Positions 53,154 through 62,602 of a stretch of 64,000 nucleotides of DNA are shown here, piece by piece. Position numbers and translations under genes: made by a program. The notes beneath the pieces were generated by a model. It had not been told where the DNA came from. It saw only the letters and a list, made by a program, of their open reading frames with translations, and did no database searches. Positions within the stretch are counted from its first letter, which is position 1; each line of letters starts with the position of its first letter. The stretch covers positions 5,890,001-5,954,000 of the forward strand of contig NZ_JADBEM010000001.1 in assembly GCF_014873875.1 (NCBI RefSeq). The letters are read 5' to 3'. The DNA is from Actinopolymorpha pittospori (GTDB lineage Bacteria; Actinomycetota; Actinomycetes; Propionibacteriales; Actinopolymorphaceae).

Positions 53154-55376
53154 TCAGGCAGTCGCGTTGAGGAGTTCGGCAGGCAACGGCAGCGCGTGCA
53201 GGACGGTGAGTGCGGACACGGCGCGGGTGAGTACGACGTACAGCCGGTTCAACCCGCGAGGTTCGGCGTCGACGATGTGGGCGGGTTCGACCGCGACGAC
53301 GCCATCGAACTCCAAGCCCTTCGCCAGCGAGGCGGGCACGCACACGAGCCGGAAGTGTTCCAGGGCGTTCTCAGTACGCCCGAGCATGCCGGGGACCAGG
53401 CCAGCCCGGTCCAAGCGGGATCTCACCGGCTCGGCCGAGAGCACGTCGAAGACTCGCGCGATCTCCGTGTCGGCCGCGATGATGCCGATCGACCCCGCGC
53501 GTCCGCCCTGCTCGTCAATCCGCAAGCAGGCTTGGAGGATGTGATCGGCGGTCACCTCGTGCCCGTCGACCGCCATTACCGCCAGGGCGCCCTCGGCACG
53601 CCGCAGGCTCACGGGCTCGGCCAAGTCTGGTTGCAGGGCGGGCAGCAACCTGGCGGCGTACTCGATGATCGCGGCCGGGACCCGAAACCCGCGGGTCAGC
53701 TCCACCAGCTCGGCGGATTCGCTCGCCCCCAGTTGATCCAGCACGGCCTGCCACGAGGTCGTCGCGTACGGCGTGGTGGCCTGCGCAAGGTCGCCCAACA
53801 CCGTCGCCGTACGACACCGCCGGCCGAGTGCGCGGAGCTGCATCGCCGAGAGGTCCTGTGCCTCGTCGACGACCAGATGGCCGCGGCGAGGCCCACGCTC
53901 GAGCAGGTCCCCAAGCTCGTCCAGGAGGACCAGGTCCGCTTCGGACCAGCGGGCGGACTTCACCGACCGGTATGGCTTTGGCCAGCGCAGGGCCTTCTGC
54001 TCCTCGGGCGTGAGCTCGCCACCCGTGGCCTCGGCGAGGAAGTCGGCATCCGACAGCAGCCGGTACAGCACCTGCTCCGGGGTACGTTGCGGCCACACCC
54101 GGTCGAGGATGCGCCTGACCGGCGCCGACCTGGCCACCGCGTTCTGGGTCCGATCGTCCGGAGTTCCGCCGCGCTGCTCCATGCGAATCAGCACGGCGTG
54201 AGCGAGCCGCTGTGCGAGCGTGGTGCGGCCGGCGGCATACCTGGTGGCGGTCTCGAGAACGCCCGCGACGATCTCGCGCACCTCGTAGTCCGGCACCCGG
54301 AAGCGACTCGCTCCCTGGCTGTAGACGAGCGCCTCCACGTCATCGCCGAGACGGGCGCCGGACCACAGAGCGCGCCGCGCGACCTCCGCCATCCGGGCGT
54401 CGCCTTTCACGGTGACCGTCGCCGTCGGCTCATCGTCGGCGGCCATCGCGTGGTCGGGGAAATAGCGTCGGATCAGATCCGGGAAGGTGAGCTGTTGGAC
54501 GAAGACCTCGCCGAGTGCCGGGAGCACATGCCGGATGTACTGCAGGAACGACCGGTTCGGACCGATGATCGCGATCCCGCCGTCCCGGGCCAGGCGGGTC
54601 CGTTCGGCGTACAGCAGGTAGGCGATCCGGTGCAGGCCGACCGCGGTCTTCCCGGTGCCGGGCGCCCCCTGCACGCAGATCGTGGTGTCGAGTGGTGCCC
54701 GGACCAGGACGTCCTGATCAGGCTGGATCGTCGCGACGATGTCCCGCATCGGCCCCGATCGTGGCCGCTCGATCTCCGCGGTCACCAGGTTCGAGAAGCC
54801 CTCCGCGGGCGCCACCGGGCCGCCGCTCACCGGCTCGTCCTCGTACGCCGTCAACTCGACGTACCCTCTCGGCCCGGGCTCATGGGAGAAGCCGTGGCGA
54901 CGGCGCACCAACACGCGCTGGGGGTCGGCCGGTCCGGCCCGGTAGAACGGTACGGCGACCGGAGCCCGCCAGTCGATCACCAACGGCGTACCGTCTGGCT
55001 CCCGGATGTGCCGGCGGCCGATGTAGATCCGGTCGACCGCGCCGCTGGACCCAGGCCCACGCTCGACGCGGTCGAACACCGCGCCCGGCTCGCAGTCCAG
55101 GCGACCGAAGAACAGCGGGATCTTCGGTTGGTCCAGCAGTATCTCGGCGCGGAGTTCTCGCGACCACTGGTAGAACTTGTTGTCCCAGTAGCTGTCCGCG
55201 CCGGCATAGACGATGGCCGGAGTATCGGTCTCGACGACCTCCGCGTGCATGAGCTCCAGTGCGGCATGAGCGGCTCCGAGGTGGGCGCGTTCGACGGCCA
55301 ACTCGGGGTCCGCCCCGGTATCGATCGCTGCCTCGTTCGGCAGATCCGCGGCGGCGTTGGATTGGGCAGAGGGCAT
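53154..55376 (-). CDS. HelR/HelD-like RNA polymerase-associated ATPase
   Basis: A 740-residue UvrD/Rep-like superfamily 1 ATPase of the HelD type. Start at ATG 55376 behind GGAGG. The N-terminal coiled arm (AVERAHLGAAHAALELMHAE) and the IYIGRRHIREPDGTPLVIDW, RAPVAVPFYRA region are characteristic of HelD/HelR. Walker A is VQGAPGTGKTAVGLHRIAYL near 230; Walker B LVVDEAQDLSAMQLRALGRR near 500; motif VI-like AKGLEFDGVVAVEPAHIVDA and NRLYVVLTRAVSALTVLHAL near the end. Known HelR proteins release stalled RNA polymerase and can protect it from rifamycins. Intact and transcribed alone. Confidence 0.88.
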   Translation of the reverse strand: MPSAQSNAAADLPNEAAIDTGADPELAVERAHLGAAHAALELMHAEVVETDTPAIVYAGADSYWDNKFYQWSRELRAEILLDQPKIPLFFGRLDCEPGAVFDRVERGPGSSGAVDRIYIGRRHIREPDGTPLVIDWRAPVAVPFYRAGPADPQRVLVRRRHGFSHEPGPRGYVELTAYEDEPVSGGPVAPAEGFSNLVTAEIERPRSGPMRDIVATIQPDQDVLVRAPLDTTICVQGAPGTGKTAVGLHRIAYLLYAERTRLARDGGIAIIGPNRSFLQYIRHVLPALGEVFVQQLTFPDLIRRYFPDHAMAADDEPTATVTVKGDARMAEVARRALWSGARLGDDVEALVYSQGASRFRVPDYEVREIVAGVLETATRYAAGRTTLAQRLAHAVLIRMEQRGGTPDDRTQNAVARSAPVRRILDRVWPQRTPEQVLYRLLSDADFLAEATGGELTPEEQKALRWPKPYRSVKSARWSEADLVLLDELGDLLERGPRRGHLVVDEAQDLSAMQLRALGRRCRTATVLGDLAQATTPYATTSWQAVLDQLGASESAELVELTRGFRVPAAIIEYAARLLPALQPDLAEPVSLRRAEGALAVMAVDGHEVTADHILQACLRIDEQGGRAGSIGIIAADTEIARVFDVLSAEPVRSRLDRAGLVPGMLGRTENALEHFRLVCVPASLAKGLEFDGVVAVEPAHIVDAEPRGLNRLYVVLTRAVSALTVLHALPLPAELLNATA

Positions 55377-55391
55377 GACGGGGGCCTCCAC

Positions 55392-55854
55392 GATGGTTGT
55401 CAGGCACTCGTCAGCAGTGGGCGCGGGCCCTCGCTCCGGGGCCGCCTCGAAGTGGGCGGCGCAACCGGCTCGTTTCGGTCCCTACTCTCCGACACTGCTG
55501 CCGTACGACAAGCCACCGGACATTACCAGTATGGGCGGGTTAGCGCCGATTCTCGTGTCTAGCGGTGGCGCGTCGGTGGCTCCAGGATGTTGGGCGGCTC
55601 CGGGCTGCTTTCGCCTATGGGCATGTGATTGTGATGGTCGTTGCGCCCGAAGCGGGTGATCGGTCAGGGTCGATCTGACTGCCTGTTGTGGCGGATTTCG
55701 GATTGTCGTCCGACCCGGATGTGATGAGCGAGCACGATCTCACTTGGAGTACGACGGCGGGAGAGACGCAGCGATGGCTGCCGTTGCGCTCTGTCGCCGC
55801 CAGTGATCGGCGTGTCACGTTGACCGCGATCGTGTCGCTTGCTGTAGTTGAATC
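55392..55854. other. HelR upstream region and left flank of transposon
   Basis: No gene seen. I looked for the rifamycin-associated inverted repeat reported upstream of helR in streptomycetes and did not find it. The transposon left end must lie here but I cannot define inverted repeats. Confidence 0.4.
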
Positions 55855-57600
55855 GTGGAACAAGCAGCGATATCCACCCCAGAAGCGGCCCGTCGGGGCA
55901 GTGAGTACTTCGCCGCCCCAGCAGCGGCGAACCAGCGTCGTTACGAGGCACTGCGCGCGTACCTGTTCGAGGGAGTCTCAGCGGCGGAGGCGGCGACCCG
56001 CTTCGGCTACACCCTGACGACGCTGCAGTCGCTGGTGCGGGACTTCCGGGCCGGACGCTGCGAGTTCTTCCAGAGCTCGCGTCCGGGCCCGAAGACGGCC
56101 CCGGCCAAGGAAGCGGCCCGCACCAGGATCATCGAGCTGCGCCGGTTGGGCCACTCGGCCCACGAGATCGCTGCCGCGCTCGCCGAGGAGGACACTCCGC
56201 TCAACCGCACCGGGGTCGCCGAAGTCCTGGCCGAGGAAGGGTTCCCACGCTTGTGGCCCCGTCCGCACGCCGAGCGCGGCCTACCCCGACGCGAATCCCA
56301 GCCCCGCACCAAGGTGATCGACTTCGCCGTCCTGCCCGCCCACGCCGACACCCGGATGGCCGGGCTACTGCTGACCATCCCCGATCTGGTGGCACTGGAC
56401 CTGCCCGGCCTGGTGCGGGCCGCGGGCTATCCCGGCACGTCTGTGATCCCGGCGATCAGCTCGATCCTGTCGCTGCTGGCGATCAAACTCACCACCACCC
56501 GCCGCGTCTCCCACATCGACGACATCGCCACCGACCCCGGTGCGGCGTTGTTCGCCGGGCTGACCAGCCTGCCCAAGGCCACCGCGCTGACCACCTACTC
56601 CTACCGGCTCGACCACACCCGGCAACAACGATTCCTTGCCGCACTGGACAAAGCCAGCCTCGCCGCAGGGCTCGCGCACGGCGAGGCGATCAACCTCGAC
56701 TTCCACGCCGTCATGCACTGGGGCGCCGACCCCGCGTTGGAAAAACACTACGTGCCCAGACGTTCGCAACGCACCCGCTCAGTGTTGACCTTCTTCGCCG
56801 AAGACGCGGCCACCCACACCCTGCTCTACGCCAACGCCGACCTCGCCAAAGCCAACCAGAACAACGAAATCCTCGCCTTCGCCGACCACTGGCGCACAAC
56901 CTCCGGAGCGGACCCGAAACTGTTGATCTTCGATTCCAAGGTCACCACCCAGGCCCAGCTCGCCGACCTCGACGCCCGCGGCATCGCCTTCATCACCCTG
57001 CGCGCCCGCACCCCGAAACTCACCGAACACCTACATGCCTTGCCCGCCAAGGACTGGACACCACTCACCATCGCCCGAGCGGGCGGGAAAACCCGCCGTG
57101 TCCGCGTGATCGAAGACCCCGCCGCCACACTCTCGGCCTACCCCAGCACGCTACGCCAACTCGCCATCACCGGACTCGGGCACGACGAACCCACCATCCT
57201 GATCACCAACAATCGCACCACCCCGACCAAACACGTGATCGAGGCCTACGCCAGGCGGATGAACATCGAACAACGCCTCGCCGAAGCCATCCGCTCCTTC
57301 GGCCTGGACGCCCTCGCCGGCGCGGTCCCCCTCAACATCGACCTCGACGTCGTGCTCTCCGTACTCGCCCACACCATCTGCGCCGCGCTCCGCCGACGCC
57401 TCCCCGGCTACGCCACCGCCACACCCGACACCCTGCAACGCCGATTCCTCTCCACCGGCGGCACAATCGAAAACCGCGATAACGAAACCATCGTCCGCCT
57501 CGACCGACGCGCCTACTCACCCGTCCTCCGCCACGCCGACCTCCCCACCACCGAAGTCCCCTGGTGGGGCGGACGACACCTCCGCTACGAATACGAGTGA
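55855..57600 (+). CDS. DDE transposase, family uncertain (IS1634/IS4-like)
   Basis: A 581-residue transposase. An N-terminal helix-turn-helix (VSAAEAATRFGYTLTTLQSL near 42-61) and a second one (GHSAHEIAAALAEEDTPLNR) precede the core. Candidate catalytic residues: NLDFHAVMHWGADPALEKHY near 285, LLIFDSKVTTQAQLADLDAR near 363, and Glu in YARRMNIEQRLAEAIRSFGL near 464-483 (Y-(2)-R-(3)-E form). Codon bias in its last third is shifted to C-rich triplets (many CAC, ACC, AAC). Intact. Clear terminal repeats were not found by eye. Confidence 0.8.
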   Translation: MEQAAISTPEAARRGSEYFAAPAAANQRRYEALRAYLFEGVSAAEAATRFGYTLTTLQSLVRDFRAGRCEFFQSSRPGPKTAPAKEAARTRIIELRRLGHSAHEIAAALAEEDTPLNRTGVAEVLAEEGFPRLWPRPHAERGLPRRESQPRTKVIDFAVLPAHADTRMAGLLLTIPDLVALDLPGLVRAAGYPGTSVIPAISSILSLLAIKLTTTRRVSHIDDIATDPGAALFAGLTSLPKATALTTYSYRLDHTRQQRFLAALDKASLAAGLAHGEAINLDFHAVMHWGADPALEKHYVPRRSQRTRSVLTFFAEDAATHTLLYANADLAKANQNNEILAFADHWRTTSGADPKLLIFDSKVTTQAQLADLDARGIAFITLRARTPKLTEHLHALPAKDWTPLTIARAGGKTRRVRVIEDPAATLSAYPSTLRQLAITGLGHDEPTILITNNRTTPTKHVIEAYARRMNIEQRLAEAIRSFGLDALAGAVPLNIDLDVVLSVLAHTICAALRRRLPGYATATPDTLQRRFLSTGGTIENRDNETIVRLDRRAYSPVLRHADLPTTEVPWWGGRHLRYEYE

Positions 57601-57998
57601 TCAAACTGGGGTTGAATCCGCTGCGCGAGAATCAGCGTTAGGGCTAGACCCGCGGATGAGCACAGGCCCTGCCTGGTCGCCACGCTGATGACGTGTCGTA
57701 GAGACAAACACAGCAGTGTTGCTGCTCGATGACTCCGGCGTGCGGGTCGCGGCCACGACAGCGCGCGACGGCATGTGGAGACCCATCACTCCCGAACTGC
57801 GTGGAGTACTGGGTGATCCGGACATCCGGGACAGATCGGCCGCGCGCCCAACTTCTGGAGGCGGTAGCACGGCTTGGTCAGGTCAAGAGCGTGCCATCGC
57901 GAAGTTACACTCGGTGACACAAGTGGTCGCGGACGGAGACCCTGCAGTCGGGGACCAATGGGTTGCGAAGGGGTCGTCGTCCCGGCATAGGGGGAAAC
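57601..57998. other. Right flank of transposon, no supported gene
   Basis: A plus-strand frame near 57716 (VLLLDDSGVRVAATTARDGM, WRPITPELRGVLGDPDIRDR) looks protein-like for 45 codons and may be a stump left by the transposon; I do not recognise it. AGGGGGAAAC at the right end serves the next gene. Confidence 0.35.
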
Positions 57999-58658
57999 AT
58001 GAACATTGGGAAGAGGGAAACCGCGGTAGTTTTCATCGATCCTCAGAACGAGGTGCTGGCAGAAACCGGGCTGGCGTGGCCGTTGGTCCACGAAAGCCTG
58101 CGGGAGATCAACACCATCGAGAACATGGAACGCATCTTCGAGGCGGCGAAGGCGAACGGGTTCGAGGTCTTTATCTCTCCGCACTATTTCTATCCGACGG
58201 ACCGAGGGTGGAAATTCAACGGGCCACTCGAAGCAGACGAGGCTGAGTCCGGAATGTTCGCTCGCAGGGGAACCTTGAACCTCGACGGCCTGGAAGGGTC
58301 CGGCGCTGACTGGCTGGAGCGTTTCAAGCCCTACATCGAGGACGGCAGGACCATCGTGGCCGCTCCGCATCGCGTCTGGGGGCCAGAGACCAACGACCTG
58401 GTTCTACAGCTCCGCAAACGGCGGATCACCAGTGTCATTCTCGGCGGAATGCTTGCCAACATCTGCGTCGAGTCTCACCTGCGCGAACTGCTGGAGCAGG
58501 GGTTCGAGGTGGCCGTCGCCAAAGACGCGACAGCTGCACCAAAGCATCCTGAGTGGGGCTACGGGTATGAGGCGGCCCTCATCAACTACGCGTTCCTCGC
58601 CCACGCGGTCCTGACCACGGACGAAACCGTCAAGGCGATGGAGCAGGGTAACTCCTGA
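57999..58658 (+). CDS. Isochorismatase-like cysteine hydrolase
   Basis: A 219-residue hydrolase of the isochorismatase superfamily, ATG at 57999 behind AGGGGG. The catalytic triad is visible: Asp in VVFIDPQNEVLAETGLAW near 10-27, Lys region replaced by a longer insert (RTIVAAPHRVWGPETNDL near 113), and the nucleophile in ILGGMLANICVESHLRELLE near 142-161 (Cys in NICVES). The GTLNLDGLEGSGADWLERF insert is longer than usual. Relatives split amides or vinyl ethers; substrate unknown. Monocistronic. Confidence 0.82.
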   Translation: MNIGKRETAVVFIDPQNEVLAETGLAWPLVHESLREINTIENMERIFEAAKANGFEVFISPHYFYPTDRGWKFNGPLEADEAESGMFARRGTLNLDGLEGSGADWLERFKPYIEDGRTIVAAPHRVWGPETNDLVLQLRKRRITSVILGGMLANICVESHLRELLEQGFEVAVAKDATAAPKHPEWGYGYEAALINYAFLAHAVLTTDETVKAMEQGNS

Positions 58659-58939
58659 CCGACGAACGCCGGGCCCGCGGACCTGGTTGACCGCAGCCAC
58701 CGACGCGTCGAGGGTGCGCAGCCACGGCACGATCGCCGTCCGGTTGTGACTCAGGCACCATGACGCGCGCCGCACCCGAGCGTGCCGGTCACCATCGGCC
58801 CTGTGTGTGGCGTGGCTACTGCACGCGCTCGATCGCCCTGTCGCGGCACGGCGCCCCCTGTCGACAACTTGGTATGGTGCCCAGGTTGTGCCGCTCGGAG
58901 CGATTCGGCGGCTCTCGAAGGAGAGGGGCAAGGCGAACC

Positions 58940-59770
58940 ATGCAGGCGACAGAGGCCCAGCGTGCGGTGGCTGCGGCCATGTCGATCGCCTCGTCACTCG
59001 GACTGCCAGCCGACGACGCAATCATTCTCAATGACTCGAACAAGCTCACTCTGCGTCTTCTACCTTGTGACGTCCTGGCCCGGGTGGCGCCTGAGGACGA
59101 GCAGGTCGCACAGTTCGAGATCGACCTTGCTCAACGCCTCGCCGAATCCGGGAGCCCGGTGGCTACACTCGAGCCCCGAGTGCAACCGCGTGCCTTTGAG
59201 CGTGACGGCTTCGTGATCACGCTGTGGACCTACTACGAACCCGTGGCAACTGACGTGGTCTCACCAGCCGGCTACGCCAATGCGCTCGAGCGGCTCCATG
59301 CCAGTATGCGCAAGCTCGATGTCCCGACACCGCACTTCACAGATCGAGTTGAGAGTGCCCAGCAACTCCTGGCAAGCCGAGACCTCACCCCAGCGCTTGC
59401 TGACGCCGACCGGGAGCTCCTCAGCAACACGTTACGAAGTTTGAGACGAGCGATCGGCGAACGCGGCCCGGCCGAGCAGCTTCTGCATGGGGAGCCGCAT
59501 CCAGGCAACGTGCTCACCACGAAGAACGGGCTGCTGTTCATTGACCTTGAAACGTGCTGCCGTGGCCCTGTCGAATTCGACCTCGCCCATGCAGCCGAAG
59601 AGGTCGGCGAGAACTACCCAGGTGTCGATCAAGACCTGCTGCGCGAGTGCCGGATCCTCGTTCTGGCGATGATCACGACGTGGCGGTGGGATCGAGGCGA
59701 CCAACTCCCGAACGGGCGCGAGCTGGGCGCAGAATGGCTGGGCCAGATGCGAGCGGAACTCGGTCGCTAG
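58940..59770 (+). CDS. Phosphotransferase-fold protein (APH family)
   Basis: A 276-residue kinase-like protein. The ATG at 58940 is preceded by AAGGAGAGGGGCAAGG; the frame is open further upstream without support. N-lobe: SNKLTLRLLPCDVLARVAPE near 33-52, DEQVAQFEIDLAQRLAESGS; catalytic loop QLLHGEPHPGNVLTTKNGLL near 183-202 with His and Asn but Glu in place of the Asp of H-x-D; FIDLETCCRGPVEFDLAHAA near 203-222 gives the metal Asp. Third APH-fold gene in the window. Substrate unknown. Confidence 0.78.
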   Translation: MQATEAQRAVAAAMSIASSLGLPADDAIILNDSNKLTLRLLPCDVLARVAPEDEQVAQFEIDLAQRLAESGSPVATLEPRVQPRAFERDGFVITLWTYYEPVATDVVSPAGYANALERLHASMRKLDVPTPHFTDRVESAQQLLASRDLTPALADADRELLSNTLRSLRRAIGERGPAEQLLHGEPHPGNVLTTKNGLLFIDLETCCRGPVEFDLAHAAEEVGENYPGVDQDLLRECRILVLAMITTWRWDRGDQLPNGRELGAEWLGQMRAELGR

Positions 59771-59880
59771 ACGCCGGATACCCACAGCTGATCGCCGGCC
59801 AGGACATCGATGTCCCGACCGGCATGCGCTATCGGCCTGCGCGATTCATGGGTGCACGACTGTGGCGCCTCGCGTACGTC

Positions 59881-61100
59881 TCAGATGTGGAAGGACTCGA
59901 CGCGTACGCGCGCCAGGTCCTCGCGCCAGTGTCGGTGGACGCCGTTGTCGTCGAGGTAGCGGGCGAACTCTTTCCAGCGGGTGGGCAGAGATCTCGGCTC
60001 GGTGCCGTTGCGGAGTGCGAAGGCGAGTGCGTGTCCGGCCGCTTCGCCGATGCTCCATTCGATCGGGTGGTAGCGGTAGCAGCCGTTGGCAAGGTGGGTG
60101 GTGCCGATGTTCTTCGCGCCCATCAGGAGGTTCCGCATGCCGCGGGGGACCAGCGAACGGAGCGGGATCTCGAACGGATAGGTCGCCAGGAAGAGGCCGC
60201 CCGGATGCGCGCGGGTGCGGTGGATGTCGATGGGGCCGACGCCGGTTCCCACCGAGTCGGTGTACCGCGTAGCCGTCTTGTCGGCGTTGCGCTGGCGTGT
60301 CCGCGCCGCCACGCCGACGTCGTTCTCGGTGATGGTCTGCTCGGCGCTCGCGCGGCGCGATTCGCGGACGTAGGGGTGGGCCGCGAATCCGGTCGGTGTG
60401 CCGATGGCCCCCGGTACGCGGAAGATCCCAGGCCAGCCGCGCCCTGAGCCGTCCGGGCGCGGGTAGTGCCGCTGGAAGTACTCGATGAGGCCGCGCGTCT
60501 GCTCGGTGGCACGCGCCACGGCGGCCGCGAACGCGGAAGTGTCGGGGCGACCGTTCACCGGGATCAACAGGCGCGCGCGGTGGTCGTTCTCGGCTTGGTT
60601 GAGCAGCGTGATGTCGCCGAGGTAGGCGTCGCGCAGATACCCGCGGTATCGGACACGTCGGTACTGCCAGAAGTTGCGGCCGTCCTCCCACAACCAGTCC
60701 CGGCTTGGATCAAAGACGTCCCTGTGGTTGGAGCCGAACTTTTGGTAGACCGCAGCGAAGTCGGCATAGGCGGTGGTGTGAACACCGTCTCTGGGGCGGC
60801 CCGGCGCATAGCTGAGGGCGGCGACCATCGTGAAGGGCTGCTGGCAGGACGGGTCGGCATTGGTCCAGTGGTTGTGCGGTTCGCGACGCCGCCGCCGGCG
60901 ATCAGGACATCTGGCTGAAGGATCTCGGCCGTGGAGGTCGGGCTGGGTGTCGGCGAAGTACTTCCGGCTGGGGCCGGTTGCGCTTCCACCGCACTGGCTC
61001 CTCTGGGGCGCAGGAGGGCCGCGGTGGCGCCGGATCCAACAGCGGCACCTGCCACTCCTACCACGCCCGCGCGCAGCAGCGAACGTCGCGTCGTGCTCAC
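59881..61100 (-). pseudogene. FAD-dependent oxidoreductase with deleted nucleotide-binding region
   Basis: From ATG 61100 a twin-arginine-like signal (MSTTRRSLLRAGVVGVAGAA) and linker lead to LQPDVLIAGGGVA, the first strand of the FAD site, which then goes out of frame near 60888. In the neighbouring frame the C-terminal 330 residues continue to 59881: VYQKFGSNHRDVFDPSRDWL, TPTGFAAHPYVRESRRASAE, SLVPRGMRNLLMGAKNIGTT, VESFHI. The central region of FAD_oxidored-type proteins, roughly 200 residues or more, is missing. A deletion with frameshift is the simplest reading. The IS3 element lies just upstream. Confidence 0.7.
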
Positions 61101-61124
61101 GTTGAAGTTCCCCCCGCGGACTGG

Positions 61125-62073
61125 ACACCTGGAGACTGGGACGTGTGAGCCCAGAGGAAGTAGTGCCAGGTGGGAACCAAGAGCAACATGAGTAAGCGGT
61201 ATACCGAGGAGTTCAAGCGGGACGCGGTCGCGCTGGTGCGCTCCTCGCCGGAGCGGACCGTCACCGAGATCGCGCGGGAGCTCGGGGTCAGCCCGGAAGG
61301 GCTGCGCGGTTGGGTCAACCGCGATGGGGCCGACCGGGGCGAGGGCCGGCCTGGGGAACTGACCAGCACCGAACGTGAGGAGCTGAAGCGACTGCGCAAG
61401 CAGACCGCCGAGCAGCAGAAGACGATCGAGATCCTCCGCAAGGCGGCCGCCTATTTCGCCACGGAGACGATACGGTGATCCGCTTCCGTTTCGTTGAGGA
61501 TCACCACGATGCCTGGGGCGTCAAGCGGATCTGTCGAGTGCTGGAGATCTCCCGCTCCTCCTTCTATGCGTGGCGGGCGGGTAGGCCTGCCGCCGAGGCC
61601 CGCGCCCGGGAGGAGGACGTCCTGGCCGGGGAGATCGCCGAGATCCACCGCGACTCCATGGGGGCCTACGGTGTCCCGCGGGTGCACGCCACCCTGCGCC
61701 GCAGCGGGCGGGCGGTCAATCGCAAGAAGGTGGAGCGGATCATGCGAGAACGCCGGATCCGCGGCATCACACGGCGTCGGCGCCGCAGCCTGACCAAGGC
61801 CGACACCACGGCTGCGCCGGCGCCGGACCTGATCGCCCGCGACTTCACCGCGAAGCGGCCCGGCACGAGACTGGTCGGCGACATCACCTACCTGCCCACC
61901 GCCCAGGGCTGGTACTACCTCGCCACCGCCATCGACCTGGCGACCCGCGAGGTGCTCGGCTGGTCCATGGCTGACCACCACCGCGCCGATCTGGTCATCG
62001 ACGCCCTGCGCATGGCCCACGCCCGCGGCGACTTGGAGGAGGACTGCATCTTCCACAGCGATCGCGGCAGCGA
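61125..62073 (+). mobile_element. IS3-family insertion sequence, truncated on the right
   Basis: Both IS3 reading frames are present, but orfB breaks off after HSDRGSE at 62073, where IS30 sequence starts. The left end is probably near 61120-61130 (TGGACACCTGGAGACTGGG). The missing right end removes the third catalytic residue and the terminal repeat. Confidence 0.75.
61188..61478 (+). CDS. IS3 transposase OrfA
   Basis: A 96-residue helix-turn-helix protein (MSKRYTEEFKRDAVALVRSS, TVTEIARELGVSPEGLRGWV) with a C-terminal leucine-zipper-like coil (TEREELKRLRKQTAEQQKTI EIL). Its stop overlaps the GTG of orfB (61475), so the fusion transposase would be made by frameshifting or coupling. Intact. 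Confidence 0.9.
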   Translation: MSKRYTEEFKRDAVALVRSSPERTVTEIARELGVSPEGLRGWVNRDGADRGEGRPGELTSTEREELKRLRKQTAEQQKTIEILRKAAAYFATETIR

Positions 62074-62095
62074 GCTTAGGTTCAAGGGGTCGTAG
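61475..62095 (+). pseudogene. IS3 transposase OrfB, 3' truncated
   Basis: 207 codons of an rve-type integrase: helical start RFRFVEDHHDAWGVKRICRV, HTH_21 region (MGAYGVPRVHATLRRSGRAV), first Asp in GTRLVGDITYLPTAQGWYYL, second Asp in CIFHSDRGSE. The remaining 70 or so residues with the catalytic Glu are absent; the last six codons (LRFKGS) come from the IS30 end. Confidence 0.88.
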
Positions 62096-62602
62096 CAACA
62101 CCGTCCTAGGAAACTAAGGATAGGTGGTCTTTGAACGCTTCGGCGGGTGTTCTCCATCCGAGTGTTTTGCGGGGACGTGTGTTGAGGGTGGAGGCTATGG
62201 CGTCGAGGTCGGTGATGCTGTGCCGCGACAGGTCGGTTCCTTTGGGGAAGTACTGGCGCAGCAGGCCGTTGGTGTTCTCGTTGGTGCCGCGCTGCCAGGG
62301 TGAATGGGGGTCGCAGAAGTAGATGTCCAGACCGGTTTGGAGTTTCAGCTGTAGGTGTTGAGCCATCTCGGCTCCTTGGTCCCAGGTCAACGAGCGGCGC
62401 AACTGCTCGGGCAGGCCGCCGATCTGGGCCGCGATCGCGTCGCGCACCGCCAACGCGCCGTGTCCGGCTAACGGTGGGCCGTTCTTCGTCGGTAGGGTGA
62501 GTCCGTAGCTCTCCATCCGCGGCAGGTGCAGCAGGACGGTGAACCGCGTGGTGCGCTCGACAAGCGTCCCGATTGCCGATTGGTTGAGTCCGATGATGAG
62601 TC
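62074..62602 (-). mobile_element. IS30-family element, interrupted by group II intron
   Basis: The right-hand sequence CTTAGGTTCAAGG at 62074 is the downstream end of the IS30 copy, inserted into IS3 orfB. The upstream part continues, if present, beyond the intron and the window edge. Confidence 0.65.
62106..62602 (-). pseudogene. IS30 transposase, C-terminal part, split by intron
   Basis: The minus-strand frame resumes right after the intron 3' end as LIIGLNQSAIGTLVERTTRF and runs to 62106: LHLPRMESYGLTLPTKNGPP, LTWDQGAEMAQHLQLKLQTG, SPWQRGTNENTNGLLRQYFP, RPRKTLGWRTPAEAF. The second Asp (DQG) and the Glu (NEN) of the DDE triad are here. In IS30 proteins the codon just before LIIG is the first catalytic Asp, so the intron sits at that codon. 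The 5' exon should lie right of the window. Confidence 0.75.

Noticed and set aside
53094..55562. An 822-codon plus-strand frame
   Set aside because: It is the antisense of the HelR-like gene, which has all its motifs on the minus strand.
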